Positions 25,139-35,127 of a stretch of DNA of 45,199 nt are shown here, piece by piece. Under the pieces are notes generated by a model, which had not been told where the DNA came from, ran no database searches, and saw only the letters and a list, made by a program, of their open reading frames with translations. Origin of the DNA: Lachnospiraceae bacterium (lineage in GTDB: Bacteria; Bacillota; Clostridia; Lachnospirales; Lachnospiraceae); contig JAQXIR010000119.1 in NCBI GenBank assembly GCA_029007885.1, positions 1-45,199 on the forward strand, written 5' to 3'. Position 1 is the first letter of the stretch. Each line of letters starts with the position of its first letter. Made by a program: the position numbers and the translations under genes.

Positions 25139-26095
25139 AGTTTTTTGAATGTCAATATTTTGAAAAAAGAATCGCAGAATAGAAAGGAAATCTTCTCCCT
25201 GTTTTGCCATTTCGTTTCCGCTATACTGGCAAAATCCAAAGCCGTGTCCGATTCCTCTGTTTGCTATTATAATTTCATCCTGTTCTTCTTTTAAGGAAAA
25301 GCAAAGCGACGGCAAATGAAAATATTCCCGGAATGTTTCCCCTTCTATTTTTGTACTCCCGATTTCTACCTGCTTTACATACTCATAATCATCTGAATAT
25401 ACCGCAATTTTTCCGTTTTCCGGATACTGAATTCCTTCATTTTCCAAAATTGAAAAAAATGTCATTTTGCTCATCCTGTTTTCCCGGTAATACTCTGTTG
25501 CAACCTTGTCATCCTGGCAAGAGACCGAAATCAGCCACGGAAATTTTGTACTCTTTTCACCTCTTGTATTTCCATTGCTCAAGCGAAAATAGGGCGGAGA
25601 AAAGGGACTTCCTTCACAGTACATGACAATTCCTTCTGTTTCTTCCACTGCTTTTACAAATTTCTCCTCATATTCTTTTGCATTTGTCCCCCAAAGAATT
25701 TCCCGCTTTTGCCAATTCAGATATTGCTCCCCGCTGATTTCCAAGTCTTCTTTCTTTTCCCCGTTTGCATAATAATCCGTTCTTAAAATAACTACCTGTG
25801 CTTTTATTGTCTCTGTTTCATAATCACCCGGTATACTTGCAGCTGCGGCTCCGATTAGATATTCCTGCAAGGATATTTTTTGTTTGCCGTATGCCTTATC
25901 CAGTACCACATATCCGTTTTCGTCCGCCTTACTAATGCGCTGCAAGCGGTTTGTACTTTCCGTACCTCCAAAAAGCAGGGCGCAGGTATAAGGAAGTAGA
26001 AAGATACAGAAAAGAACCATACTGAAGTCTTTTCTTTTTTCCTTCCGTATGGTTCTTTTAATTTTTTTCATATAGATATCATTTTTTTGTTTCAC
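25133..26095 (-). CDS. spoIID: SpoIID, sporulation peptidoglycan lytic transglycosylase
   Basis: Membrane-anchored enzyme of the DMP engulfment machinery, made in the mother cell. The 320 residues have one N-terminal membrane helix (about 24-43) and a SpoIID/LytB domain. The catalytic glutamate is likely Glu95 in ETETIKAQVV, equivalent to Glu88 of the Bacillus protein. The closing GIGHGFGFCQYSGNEMAKQG matches the family motif. The GTG start at 26095 has a modest GGAAA site; an in-frame ATG at 26071 is an alternative. A sigma-E-like promoter lies upstream and spoIIQ follows. Confidence 0.92.
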   Translation of the reverse strand: MKQKNDIYMKKIKRTIRKEKRKDFSMVLFCIFLLPYTCALLFGGTESTNRLQRISKADENGYVVLDKAYGKQKISLQEYLIGAAAASIPGDYETETIKAQVVILRTDYYANGEKKEDLEISGEQYLNWQKREILWGTNAKEYEEKFVKAVEETEGIVMYCEGSPFSPPYFRLSNGNTRGEKSTKFPWLISVSCQDDKVATEYYRENRMSKMTFFSILENEGIQYPENGKIAVYSDDYEYVKQVEIGSTKIEGETFREYFHLPSLCFSLKEEQDEIIIANRGIGHGFGFCQYSGNEMAKQGEDFLSILRFFFQNIDIQKTV

Positions 26096-26120
26096 ATATG
26101 TTTCCGGCTCGTTTTTATTT

Positions 26121-26149
26121 ATCTTATGTACTGTCCCAAAATCCTATGC
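26121..26149 (-). promoter_or_regulatory. spoIID sigma-E-like promoter
   Basis: On the minus strand: -35 GCATAGG (26143-26149), 14-base spacer, -10 CATAAGAT (26121-26128). Six of eight bases fit CATACAAT and five of seven fit GCATATT. The spacing equals that at spoIIID. Confidence 0.5.
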
Positions 26150-27253
26150 TCAATTTGCAATATCGAGGTGGGAAATTGTTCCTGCCGCACCATCTTCATA
26201 CAAGAAGATACCGGTTTTTCGAATTGCACCGTTTACATTACCGTTTTGTGCAGAACGAAGTGTAAAATCCGTGTCACGGTTACCAAGATAGATTGCCCCT
26301 ACATTCTTATCTTTTAAGGTATATAATCTGTCCTCTCCCGTTTCATCTTTTACCCAGATACGCAGCTTCTGATAAACGGAATCATTTTCATCAATCCAGC
26401 CGTTTTTATCTTCATCATAACGGGCAAGATCCGCAAATCCATCTCCGCTTGATGCACCGAACAGTTCCGAACCGTCATTAATAAAGCCGTCATTATTTTG
26501 ATCAAGTGCCAAGAATCCGTTGCCTCTCTCGAGTGTTGAGATTTCTTCCGCAGCACCATCCATATCAAGGTCAAAGTAAAACTTCTGATCTGATAGCCCC
26601 GCTATGCTGTCATCAAGATTAATGACGAGCGGATCACACATTGCTGCCACTCCTACATTTTCTTCTTTGTAATATTCGGCAAAACTTCGGCTCATCCCGA
26701 CATCCAGATTGAAAGAAATCTCTCTTCCGTCAGATGTACGCACGGTTCCTGTTGTAGAAAAACTTGTTTCTTCCTGTTCTTCAAACGAATATTCCTGCGT
26801 ACCGCTTATTGTAATTGCCGTAAAATTGGATGCGGAATTTGATAGATTTCCTTCCGTCTGTGCACTTTCAAATCCGAATTCCTGTGCCATTTCCTGCGCT
26901 TTCCTACGTCCAAAGAACATTTGCCAAAGGTAAAGAATACAGCGTTCCCGAACTCTTTCAATACTACGGGCAGTACTGTTATCAGAAATACTCCGGATTC
27001 TTCCCGCATTACTTGCCTGTGAACTTTTCAGTCTTTCTAATGTTTCCTCCGAATTATTATTTAAAGTATCATCCGAAAGTTTGGAATTCTCCTTTTCATC
27101 TGTTCCGTCACCGCCAATTAAATCCTGATTGGCAAGTCCTCCATCCTGCAAACTGAAATTTGCTATTTTTACGGAAACAGATAACTTCCTTGTTGAAACA
27201 GAACGATATGTTCTGGCAGATTCCATTCCTACATTTGAGGAATCAATCTTCAA
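26150..27253 (-). CDS. EF-hand-like calcium-binding protein of unknown function
   Basis: No named family recognised. The 367 residues have a Ser/Asn-rich N-terminal half with a basic helix (RSIERVRERCILYLWQMFFG) and no signal peptide. The C-terminal half carries Asp-rich loops of EF-hand or dockerin type: DLDMDGAAEE, DQNNDGFINDGSELFG and DEDKNGWIDEND. It ends in a conserved-looking tail with GAIYLGN and TGIFLYEDGAAGT. I start at the TTG at 27253, nine bases after AAAGGAG; the GTG at 27275-27277 lacks a site. Calcium binding is inference from the loops. It lies just upstream of spoIID but on its own transcript. Confidence 0.7.
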   Translation of the reverse strand: MKIDSSNVGMESARTYRSVSTRKLSVSVKIANFSLQDGGLANQDLIGGDGTDEKENSKLSDDTLNNNSEETLERLKSSQASNAGRIRSISDNSTARSIERVRERCILYLWQMFFGRRKAQEMAQEFGFESAQTEGNLSNSASNFTAITISGTQEYSFEEQEETSFSTTGTVRTSDGREISFNLDVGMSRSFAEYYKEENVGVAAMCDPLVINLDDSIAGLSDQKFYFDLDMDGAAEEISTLERGNGFLALDQNNDGFINDGSELFGASSGDGFADLARYDEDKNGWIDENDSVYQKLRIWVKDETGEDRLYTLKDKNVGAIYLGNRDTDFTLRSAQNGNVNGAIRKTGIFLYEDGAAGTISHLDIAN

Positions 27254-27302
27254 CGAAATATACTCCTTTCTCCCCACGCTTAGTTGGTCCGTCTTATTAG
27301 GA

Positions 27303-27350
27303 CAAAAAAACGGCAGTCCGTCAAAATTTCCGTATTCTGACGTCTGCCGT
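27303..27350 (-). terminator. Terminator of the ABC transporter operon
   Basis: Arms around ACGGCAG (27310-27316) and CTGCCGT (27344-27350), extended by CGTCA/TGACG, form a hairpin. On the minus strand it is followed by seven T residues (27304-27310). Confidence 0.75.
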
Positions 27351-27424
27351 CCGTGGCTTATTTTATTTTACGAGTGATCACTTGTATTATATGTATCGGC
27401 AATTTTTCTGAATACTTTACCTTT

Positions 27425-28231
27425 CTAATTTCCCGCACTTTCATATGCCGATGTTCCTTTGCAAAAAACAAAATAGGCAATAGCGAAGAATACAACTGCC
27501 AGAATACACTCTATCCCGATTGTGGCAAAAAAACTGACATCCGACTTTAAGAAAAAGCTTGCCGGAAGGTATGCCACGAAAGCGAACGGAATAATCCATG
27601 TAATGATGAATTTTACTCCTTTTTCATAAATTTCTGTCGGGTATTTCGCAAAATTCGAAAGTTCATATGCCGTATACAGTACAGGCCCGCTGATTTTCAT
27701 CCAGAAAGCAAAGGAAGCAAATAAAAGCTTAATCGCCGTATAAATAACAGTTCCTGCCACCATGGATATCAGGAATGCCAAAATGTGCACACCATCTACA
27801 ATCACTACATTTCTTTGTAAAGAAATCACAGTAAGAATCGTTCCTACCAAAAGTTCTCCAAGAGCATCCGGCTGCAGTTTTTCAAATATTACCTGTAAGA
27901 ACAAATTCATCGGACGCAGCATATAACGGTCAAACTTCCCGTTTACAACCAATTGCCACGCAACCAGCCAGATATTATCGGTAAACAAGTGATCAATTCC
28001 CCTCGGTATCTGCGCAAATCCATAAATAAATACAAGTTGCGACAAATCCCAGCCGCCAAGTACCGGTATTTGTTCAAAAATGAGATATAAAAATGCAATT
28101 CCGGTTATCTGGGTAAAGAAAAAGCCGAACAGTCCAATTAAAAAGTCTGCTTTTGACTGCACCAGATACTTAAAAAACTGTGCTACAAATACTTTATAGA
28201 GTCGTCTGTATCTTCTTAAGGTTTCCAACAT
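27425..28231 (-). CDS. ABC-2 type exporter permease, second subunit
   Basis: Integral membrane subunit of an ABC-2 exporter of the ABC2_membrane_6 (DUF990) kind. The 268 residues show six likely membrane helices and the typical ENIWLVAWQLVVNGKFDRYMLRP-like segment, seen here as WQLVVNGKFDRYMLRPMN. I start at the ATG at 28231, behind GGGGGG; the upstream start at 28252 lies inside the previous gene. It begins one base after the stop of the first permease, so they are translationally coupled. Substrate unknown. Confidence 0.86.
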   Translation of the reverse strand: MLETLRRYRRLYKVFVAQFFKYLVQSKADFLIGLFGFFFTQITGIAFLYLIFEQIPVLGGWDLSQLVFIYGFAQIPRGIDHLFTDNIWLVAWQLVVNGKFDRYMLRPMNLFLQVIFEKLQPDALGELLVGTILTVISLQRNVVIVDGVHILAFLISMVAGTVIYTAIKLLFASFAFWMKISGPVLYTAYELSNFAKYPTEIYEKGVKFIITWIIPFAFVAYLPASFFLKSDVSFFATIGIECILAVVFFAIAYFVFCKGTSAYESAGN

Positions 28232-28232
28232 A

Positions 28233-29051
28233 TCATCCCCCCAATACAACAAGTCTTTTCGTTATCCTGTTCCATAAATAGGAGCCGGCTGCATACAGAA
28301 GCACCACCCACATGAATTGTCGAAGCAGTACCATCGCAAGTTCTGTTCCGGAATATTTTCCCAGATAAATCATAACCGGTGTATATATCATGGAGGAAAA
28401 CGGCAAAAATTCAAATATTTTCTGCAATGTTTCCGGGAAGAAACCAAGCGGTATCAGTTGCCCGCTTAAAAACCCGAGCAACGCATCCTTAGCCATATTC
28501 ATTCCGAACATATACGTCGTTACAAATGCAATCATACCAAAACAAAAATCAAACAGGACATAGATTAAAAAGCTCATAATGACGCTGACAAGATAAAACA
28601 AAATATTGCTAAGCGGTGTTAATCCCATTTTCAGAACATAGACTTTGTAAATCTCCAATGCAATCCACACAAATACCGCCGGTGCCAGAAAGCGATAAAT
28701 CATCGTACCGGTCGCTTTTGCAATCAGACTCATCCTGTAGTCAATCGGTTTAATCAGATTCATGACAACCGATCCTTCCATAACGTCGTTGCCGATTTCT
28801 TTGGCAATTTCGATTAATGCAACACTACCTGTCACATATGTCATAAATATGTAAACAATCATTTCATTCCGTGTCAGCCCGCCTAAAACTCCGCTTCCGG
28901 AACTTCCGTAGATTGCCATCCACAGATAATACGAAATGAATGCGCCAAACATACTGCAAAGGATAAACAGGTAGAAACTCCCTTTATAGGCAAGATTTCG
29001 TTTTAATTCATTTTCCATAAAAGGGAGATATACACGATATTTCTTCTTCAT
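28233..29051 (-). CDS. ABC-2 type exporter permease, first subunit
   Basis: Partner permease of the same ABC2_membrane_6 type. The 272 residues carry about six membrane helices and the segment EGSVVMNLIKPIDYRMSLIA, the counterpart of KFDRYMLRP in the second permease. The ATG at 29051 follows GAGGAGGGAG, 13 bases after the ATPase stop; an ATG at 29075 overlaps the ATPase gene and is less likely. Two different permeases with one ATPase form the usual heterodimeric exporter of this class. Confidence 0.87.
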   Translation of the reverse strand: MKKKYRVYLPFMENELKRNLAYKGSFYLFILCSMFGAFISYYLWMAIYGSSGSGVLGGLTRNEMIVYIFMTYVTGSVALIEIAKEIGNDVMEGSVVMNLIKPIDYRMSLIAKATGTMIYRFLAPAVFVWIALEIYKVYVLKMGLTPLSNILFYLVSVIMSFLIYVLFDFCFGMIAFVTTYMFGMNMAKDALLGFLSGQLIPLGFFPETLQKIFEFLPFSSMIYTPVMIYLGKYSGTELAMVLLRQFMWVVLLYAAGSYLWNRITKRLVVLGG

Positions 29052-29064
29052 TGTACTCCCTCCT

Positions 29065-30072
29065 CTATAAACCATGGCTGTAGATTGCTTTTACAATCTC
29101 TTTCAACTCGGTCTCCTCAATCTTAATGTCTTTTACCTGTGTATGGTTCATTGTTTCTTTAATGATGTCCGATACATGAAGATAATTTTTGTCAAATGTC
29201 ACAATGATAGTGTTATGTTCTTTATCTTCTTCAACATCATACGCTTCTTTGGGCACTCCCAGCAATTCGCCCCACGGAAGTTGCAAGACTTCACGGGAAT
29301 TTTTCACTTCCATGATTACCTTGCGCTTTGTTCCGTATTTTTCCTTTAAGTCCGTCAGAGAGCCGTCATAAATCAATTTCCCGCTGTCAATAATGATAAT
29401 TCGGCTGCAGAGTTCTTCAATATCGCCAATATCATGCGTGGTCAGCACAACTGTCGTCTGATATTTTTCATTTATTTCCTTAATTGCCTCGCGGATATTG
29501 TCTTTTACAACAAGGTCAAGCCCGATTGTCGGTTCGTCCAGATAAAGTACCGGTGGATTATGTAACAGTGCCGCTCCCAAGTCAGCACGCATTCTCTGTC
29601 CCAAAGAAAGGTTCCGGACCGGTTGTGTAAAAAATTCTTCCAATCCGAGCACTCTGTTTAAGAATTTCATACGTTCCTGATAGTCTTCATCACTTACATT
29701 GTATATTTCTTTTAAAATGGTAAATGATTCACTTAACGGCAGGTCCCACCAAAGCTGCGTTCTCTGTCCGAATACAACTCCGATATTCTGTGCATTTTTC
29801 TTTCGATGCTTTGCAGGGTTTATTCCGTTTATAAGGCATTCTCCCTTTGTCGGCTTTAAAATACCCGTCATCATTTTAATTGTTGTGGACTTTCCTGCAC
29901 CGTTGCTGCCGATATATCCGACAATCTCTCCCTTATCGATATGGAATGAAATCCCATCCACGGCAGTTTTTCTTACTTTTTCCCGGGAAAAGAGACCCTT
30001 AATCGCTCCTTTTAGCCCGGGGTATTTTTTGGGTGAAACAAATTCTTTTGTTACATTTCTTACTTCTATCAT
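29065..30072 (-). CDS. ABC-2 exporter ATPase
   Basis: Cytoplasmic ATPase that drives the two downstream permeases. The 335 residues have Walker A GSNGAGKST (55-63), signature LSLGQRMRADL (about 155), Walker B VLYLDEPT with Glu180, and a switch histidine in TTHD. A C-terminal domain of about 90 residues follows the ATPase core. I start at the ATG at 30072, behind GAGAGGGG, instead of the far upstream 30189 start that would overlap the hydratase gene. Natural-product or peptide export and self-protection are known jobs of relatives; nothing here fixes the substrate. Confidence 0.92.
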   Translation of the reverse strand: MIEVRNVTKEFVSPKKYPGLKGAIKGLFSREKVRKTAVDGISFHIDKGEIVGYIGSNGAGKSTTIKMMTGILKPTKGECLINGINPAKHRKKNAQNIGVVFGQRTQLWWDLPLSESFTILKEIYNVSDEDYQERMKFLNRVLGLEEFFTQPVRNLSLGQRMRADLGAALLHNPPVLYLDEPTIGLDLVVKDNIREAIKEINEKYQTTVVLTTHDIGDIEELCSRIIIIDSGKLIYDGSLTDLKEKYGTKRKVIMEVKNSREVLQLPWGELLGVPKEAYDVEEDKEHNTIIVTFDKNYLHVSDIIKETMNHTQVKDIKIEETELKEIVKAIYSHGL

Positions 30073-30110
30073 ATTTTCCCCTCTCTTATGTAAAACTGTT
30101 TTTTGGTCAG

Positions 30111-30151
30111 AAATACCCCGGTTTTCTGTGTTGTGCAGTGAACCGGGGTAT
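30111..30151 (-). terminator. Hairpin after the hydratase gene
   Basis: A perfect 11-bp stem, ATACCCCGGTT (30113-30123) with AACCGGGGTAT (30141-30151), ten bases past the hydratase stop. The T run is weak, so read-through into the ABC operon is possible. Confidence 0.55.
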
Positions 30152-30161
30152 ATCAATTTCT

Positions 30162-32450
30162 TTATACTCTGTTGTAGTTGATCAAACAACCGCTTAAGAT
30201 AATCTGACGTTCTTCATCCGTCATATCGCCAAGTGTCAGTTCAAATTCCGATAAACCGGACTGTGAAACAACATATGCTTTAATAACGGATTCTTTCTTC
30301 TCTACTGCCGCGCGGATGCCCGGAATGTAAAGGTAATCAAGTCTCTTAAACGGGAGGTCTCCTTCCTTAATCAGGAATGGAAGCATACCCCAGTTGATCA
30401 GATTGGAGCGGTAACGCTTTGTCGCATATTCGTTTGCGATATTTGCCCATCCTCCAAGTACCTTCTGGCAGCTTGCCGCCTGCTCTCTTGCGGAACCGTC
30501 ACCCGGTTTCACCGCAAAGATTGTAGAACCATAACCGATTCCGTCTTTTTCGGCATTCGGGAACTGTTTTTCAATCGTTTCTAAAACGTTCCTTAATTCC
30601 GGTTTTGCCGCAAAAACGTCTTCTTGATTCATCAGGGCATTTTGTGCTTTCTGCATATCCTTTGCAAGTCCGACATATTCCGGATCTTTTCTGGATAATG
30701 TAAACTCAGCAAGTCCTAAAGGATTGGAGCGGTAGGAGGAAGTCTCTCCGGACGGAATCAGTTCGTCCGTCGTCGTAACCGGATCATGAATTTCGGATAC
30801 GACACGAAGTACGAGATTGTTCGGGAGTTCACACATTACCGGCCAGTCTTTGATATTCGGTCCAAATTTAATTTCCACACTCGGATCAGCCACACCTTTG
30901 GAATCGAATACACGATTTTTGTAAATGTTCTGGTCAAAGTGATATTGATAAGTCTCAAATTTACCGTCAAAATCGGTAGCAGGAGTCAGATATCCCTTGT
31001 TGGCAGCTGTTGCTGCAATTGAACGTGCGTCCATTAAGGCTACGGATGCAATCTGACCGTTCTGAATCTTAGAACCTTCTCTGTTCGGGAAGTTTCTTGT
31101 GGAATGACGGATGCTGAACGCATTATTGGCAGGTGTATCCCCGGCTCCGAAGCACGGTCCGCAGAATGCTGTCTTTAGCACGGCACCTGTTTCTAAAAGT
31201 GCTGCAGCACATCCGTTTTTCATCAATTCCATATAAATCGGCGTAGATGCCGGATATACGTTTAACGTAAACTCATCAGATCCGATATAGTGTCCTTTTA
31301 AAATATCCGCTGCCGCGCAGATGTTTTCAAATCCGCCGCCGGCACATCCTGCGATGACACCCTGATCGACATATAATCTGCCGTTTCGAATCTTATCCTG
31401 CAGGGAGTATTCAATCTTATCTCCGAAGCTTACTTTTGCGCGTTCTTCCACTTCATGAAGAATATCGGAAAGATTTTCGTTTACTTCTTCAATCGTATAT
31501 GCATTGCTCGGATGGAACGGCATTGCAATCATCGGTCTTATTTTGCTTAAGTCGATGGTAATCATGCCATCATAATAAGCCACGCTGCCCGGCTCTAACT
31601 TGGCATAATCTTCTTTTCTTCCATGAATCTCATAGAATTCTTCAATCTTTTCATCTGTTTTCCAGATAGAAGAAAGGCAAGTGGTCTCCGTTGTCATAAC
31701 GTCAATGCCGATTCTGAAATCAGCACTTAAGGAAGCGACACCCGGTCCGACAAATTCCAATACTTTATTCTTTACATAGCCGTTGGCAAATACGGCACCA
31801 ATCAGAGCGATTGCAACGTCCTGCGGTCCCACACCGTTTACCGGCTCTCCTGTCAGATAAATACCGACAACGCCCGGTCTGTCAATATCATACGTCTGAT
31901 TTAGTAACTGCTTTACAAGCTCCGGTCCGCCTTCTCCCATTGCCATGGTACCAAGTGCACCGTAACGTGTATGGGAATCGGAACCTAAAATCATTTTTCC
32001 GCCGCCTGCAAGCATTTCTCTTGCAAACTGATGAATAACTGCCTGATGAGGCGGAACATAGATACCGCCATATTTTTTCGCACATGTCAGTCCAAACATG
32101 TGGTCATCTTCATTAATGGTACCACCAACTGCACAAAGCGAGTTATGACAGTTTGTCAGTACATATGGAATAGGGAACTTTTCAAGTCCTGATGCACGCG
32201 CGGTCTGAATAATTCCGACAAAAGTAATATCATGGGAAGTCAGTTTATCGAATTTAATCTTCAACTTGTCCATGTTATCGGAAGTATTGTGATTCTTTAA
32301 TATTCCGTATGCAATTGTCTCTTTTGATGCTTCCTGTGCCGATACATTTTTTCCTGTCTGCGCTTTTATCACTGCCTGCGCATTTTCGTCATCGGGTACA
32401 AGCTGTGTCCCATTTATCAGATAGGCTCCGCCTTTATATAATTCTACCAT
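30162..32450 (-). CDS. Aconitase-superfamily hydratase, substrate unknown
   Basis: A [4Fe-4S] hydro-lyase related to aconitase, most like the uncharacterised YbhJ group. The 762 residues keep the active-site and cluster motifs: [14 protein letters not shown], a first cluster cysteine in [11 protein letters not shown], the CxxC pair in [10 protein letters not shown], and a C-terminal swivel domain with GYGSTIFA and [13 protein letters not shown] start at the ATG at 32450, seven bases after AAGGAGG; the GTG two codons earlier is too close to that site. It has its own promoter. No citrate-cycle gene is adjacent, so a true aconitase role is uncertain. Confidence 0.85.
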   Translation of the reverse strand: MVELYKGGAYLINGTQLVPDDENAQAVIKAQTGKNVSAQEASKETIAYGILKNHNTSDNMDKLKIKFDKLTSHDITFVGIIQTARASGLEKFPIPYVLTNCHNSLCAVGGTINEDDHMFGLTCAKKYGGIYVPPHQAVIHQFAREMLAGGGKMILGSDSHTRYGALGTMAMGEGGPELVKQLLNQTYDIDRPGVVGIYLTGEPVNGVGPQDVAIALIGAVFANGYVKNKVLEFVGPGVASLSADFRIGIDVMTTETTCLSSIWKTDEKIEEFYEIHGRKEDYAKLEPGSVAYYDGMITIDLSKIRPMIAMPFHPSNAYTIEEVNENLSDILHEVEERAKVSFGDKIEYSLQDKIRNGRLYVDQGVIAGCAGGGFENICAAADILKGHYIGSDEFTLNVYPASTPIYMELMKNGCAAALLETGAVLKTAFCGPCFGAGDTPANNAFSIRHSTRNFPNREGSKIQNGQIASVALMDARSIAATAANKGYLTPATDFDGKFETYQYHFDQNIYKNRVFDSKGVADPSVEIKFGPNIKDWPVMCELPNNLVLRVVSEIHDPVTTTDELIPSGETSSYRSNPLGLAEFTLSRKDPEYVGLAKDMQKAQNALMNQEDVFAAKPELRNVLETIEKQFPNAEKDGIGYGSTIFAVKPGDGSAREQAASCQKVLGGWANIANEYATKRYRSNLINWGMLPFLIKEGDLPFKRLDYLYIPGIRAAVEKKESVIKAYVVSQSGLSEFELTLGDMTDEERQIILSGCLINYNRV

Positions 32451-32503
32451 CTTCACTCCTCCTTGTTGTGCTGCCTAAAAGGTTGTCGTAAAATATATCA
32501 TTC

Positions 32504-32532
32504 ATTGTATATGAGAGGAAACTATTTCGCAA
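32504..32532 (-). promoter_or_regulatory. Hydratase gene promoter
   Basis: On the minus strand: -35 TTGCGA (32527-32532), 17-base spacer, -10 TACAAT (32504-32509). Confidence 0.6.
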
Positions 32533-32537
32533 GTTTT

Positions 32538-35027
32538 TTATTTTTTCTTCGGTAAAACCACCTTGTCAAGATGCCAGATTTCGTCTACATATTCCTGAAT
32601 GGTTCTGTCGGATGTAAATTTGCCGCTGCATGCAACGTTTAAAATCGCGCTCTTTGCCCATGCTTTTTCATCTTTATAATATTGTTCCACTTTCTTTTGT
32701 GCCTCTGCATAAGAGCGGAAATCCTTTAAGATGAAGTAGCGGTCCGCAACGGACGTACTTTGGGTATTCAGTAAAGAGTTATAAAGCGGACGGAAACGTT
32801 CGGAATCATCCGGCGAATAAAATCCGTTCACTAATTGCATCAACACCTGACGGATACCGGGATCACTGTTAAAAATATCCATCGGATTGTAGCCGCCACA
32901 GGTTTCATAGCGAATAACTTCATCAGAAGGAAGTCCGAAAATAAAAGCATTTTCCTCTCCGACTTCCTCTACGATTTCTACGTTTGCTCCATCCATCGTA
33001 CCGAGTGTCAAAGCACCGTTTAGCATAAACTTCATATTACCGGTTCCGGATGCCTCTTTGCTGGCTGTGGAAATCTGCTCAGAGACATCTGCTGCCGCAA
33101 AAATCATCTCCGCATTGGATACACGATAATTTTCAATAAATACTACTTTAATCTTTCCGTTTATGGATTCATCATTATTAATGACATCTGCTACAGAATT
33201 AATCAGTTTAATAGTCAGTTTCGCATTCTGATACCCTGCTGCCGCTTTCGCACCGAAAATAAATGTTCTCGGGTAAAATTCCATATCCGGATTTTCCTTT
33301 AATTCATTATAAAGGTACATAACATGCAGAATATTTAAAAGCTGGCGTTTATATTCATGAAGCCTCTTAACCTGAACATCAAAGATGGATCTTGGATCGA
33401 CTTCCACGCCGTTATGTTCCAAAATGTATTTTGCAAGGCGTACTTTGTTCTGGTACTTGATATTCATAAATTCCTGTCTGCATTTTTCATCATCCGCATA
33501 GATTTTCAGTTTGGAAATCTGTTTCAAATCGGTAATCCATTCATTTCCGATATGATCTGTCACCCAATTTGCCAAAATCGGATTGCCGTGCAGTAAAAAT
33601 CTTCTCTGCGTGATACCGTTAGTCTTATTGTTGAATTTCTCCGGCATCATCTCATAGAAATCTTTTAATTCCTGATTTTTCAAAATCTCCGTATGCAGTC
33701 TTGCAACTCCGTTTACGGAATAACCTGTTACGATTGCAAGGTGTGCCATTTTCACCTGTCCGTCATAGATAATTGCCATCTTACGGATTTTTTCCTGTGT
33801 CACTCCTGTCTCATACGGATATTTCTGTTCAATCTGAATAATAAATCTTCTGTTGATTTCTTCCACAATCTGATAGATTCTCGGAAGCAAGCGGGAGAAG
33901 AGTTCAATCGGCCACTTTTCCAGTGCTTCTGCCATAATGGTATGGTTGGTGTAAGCACATGATTTTGTCGTAACTTCCCATGCCTCGTCCCATTCCAGAT
34001 TGTATTCATCCATTAAGATTCTCATCAGTTCCGCAACTGTTACGGTCGGATGCGTATCATTTAACTGGAATGTCACCTTTTCATGAAGTCTGCGTATATC
34101 GTCATGTGTACGCATATATTTTTCAACTGCTTCCTGAACAGACGCAGAAACGAAGAAATACTGTTGTTTTAAACGTAATTCTTTTCCTGCGTAATGATTA
34201 TCGTTCGGATACAACACCTCTACAATATTTCTTGCAAGGTTTTCCTGTTCTACCGCCTGTCTGTAATCTCCTTTATCAAACGAGTCAAGACGGAAACATT
34301 CACACGGCTCTGCATCCCAGATGCGGAGTGTATTCACAATGCCATTTCCATATCCGACAATCGGGATGTCATAAGGAACGGCTTTGACCGACTGATAGTT
34401 TTCCTGTGAAAAGTGGTTTCTGCCCTTTTCGTCTGTCGTTACTTTTACATAGCCGCCAAACTTTACTTCTTTCGTATATTCGGGACGACGCAGTTCAAAC
34501 GGATTGCCGTATTCGAGCCAGTTATCCGGCACTTCCACCTGATAGCCGTCACGAATTTCCTGTTTAAACATGCCGTAGCGATAACGGATACCGCATCCGT
34601 ATGCTGCATATCCAAGCGTCGCAAGAGAATCCAAAAAGCAGGCTGCAAGACGGCCGAGTCCACCGTTTCCGAGTGCCGCATCCGGTTCCTGATCTTCGAT
34701 AATATCCAAATTTACTCCCAATTCATCCAATGCTTCTCCTACTTCTTTATACGCCTTTAGATTAATCAGATTATTCCCAAGTGCACGACCCATCAGAAAT
34801 TCCATCGACATATAATAAACCATTTTAGGATCTTCTTTTTCATATTCTTTCTGGGTGTTCATCCAGTTATCAACGATAATATCTTTCACAGCATAAGCAA
34901 CTGCCTGGAAAATCTGCTGAGGTGTTGCCTCTTCCAATGTCTTACGATATAACGTTTTCACGTTATACAAAACACTTCTTTTGAATAGTTCCTTGTCAAA
35001 TCCTGTTATTACTGCCTTTTTCAGCAT
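32538..35027 (-). CDS. glgP: Glycogen/starch/maltodextrin phosphorylase
   Basis: PLP enzyme that releases glucose-1-phosphate from alpha-1,4-glucans. The 829 residues match the full-length family: EFLMGRALGNNLINL near the N-terminus, the glycine-rich loop AALGNGGLGRLAACF, TNHTIMAEALEKWP in the middle, and the PLP-lysine region EASGTGNMKFMLNGALT. The usual C-terminal active-site residues follow. The ATG follows GGAGGGC. It lies downstream of ileS on the same strand with a hairpin between. No other glycogen gene is in the window, so whether it serves storage glycogen or imported maltodextrin is open. Confidence 0.96.
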   Translation of the reverse strand: MLKKAVITGFDKELFKRSVLYNVKTLYRKTLEEATPQQIFQAVAYAVKDIIVDNWMNTQKEYEKEDPKMVYYMSMEFLMGRALGNNLINLKAYKEVGEALDELGVNLDIIEDQEPDAALGNGGLGRLAACFLDSLATLGYAAYGCGIRYRYGMFKQEIRDGYQVEVPDNWLEYGNPFELRRPEYTKEVKFGGYVKVTTDEKGRNHFSQENYQSVKAVPYDIPIVGYGNGIVNTLRIWDAEPCECFRLDSFDKGDYRQAVEQENLARNIVEVLYPNDNHYAGKELRLKQQYFFVSASVQEAVEKYMRTHDDIRRLHEKVTFQLNDTHPTVTVAELMRILMDEYNLEWDEAWEVTTKSCAYTNHTIMAEALEKWPIELFSRLLPRIYQIVEEINRRFIIQIEQKYPYETGVTQEKIRKMAIIYDGQVKMAHLAIVTGYSVNGVARLHTEILKNQELKDFYEMMPEKFNNKTNGITQRRFLLHGNPILANWVTDHIGNEWITDLKQISKLKIYADDEKCRQEFMNIKYQNKVRLAKYILEHNGVEVDPRSIFDVQVKRLHEYKRQLLNILHVMYLYNELKENPDMEFYPRTFIFGAKAAAGYQNAKLTIKLINSVADVINNDESINGKIKVVFIENYRVSNAEMIFAAADVSEQISTASKEASGTGNMKFMLNGALTLGTMDGANVEIVEEVGEENAFIFGLPSDEVIRYETCGGYNPMDIFNSDPGIRQVLMQLVNGFYSPDDSERFRPLYNSLLNTQSTSVADRYFILKDFRSYAEAQKKVEQYYKDEKAWAKSAILNVACSGKFTSDRTIQEYVDEIWHLDKVVLPKKK

Positions 35028-35087
35028 GATGTGCCCTCCTTATTTTGAACCCGTCATATGCCGGTCTTTCTCATATGCGTAAATTGA

Positions 35088-35112
35088 ACATCTGATACCC
35101 GGTACCAGATGT
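35088..35112 (-). terminator. Hairpin after ileS
   Basis: ACATCTGATACC (35088-35099) and GGTACCAGATGT (35101-35112) pair with one wobble; the innermost bases must open to form a loop. The following T content on the minus strand is low, so termination is uncertain. Confidence 0.5.
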
Positions 35113-35127
35113 CCAACTTTTCAATTC

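Noticed and set aside
33357-34760. Plus-strand open frames opposite glgP
   Set aside because: Shadows of conserved glycogen phosphorylase codons; compositions are cysteine- and histidine-rich as expected from antisense reading.
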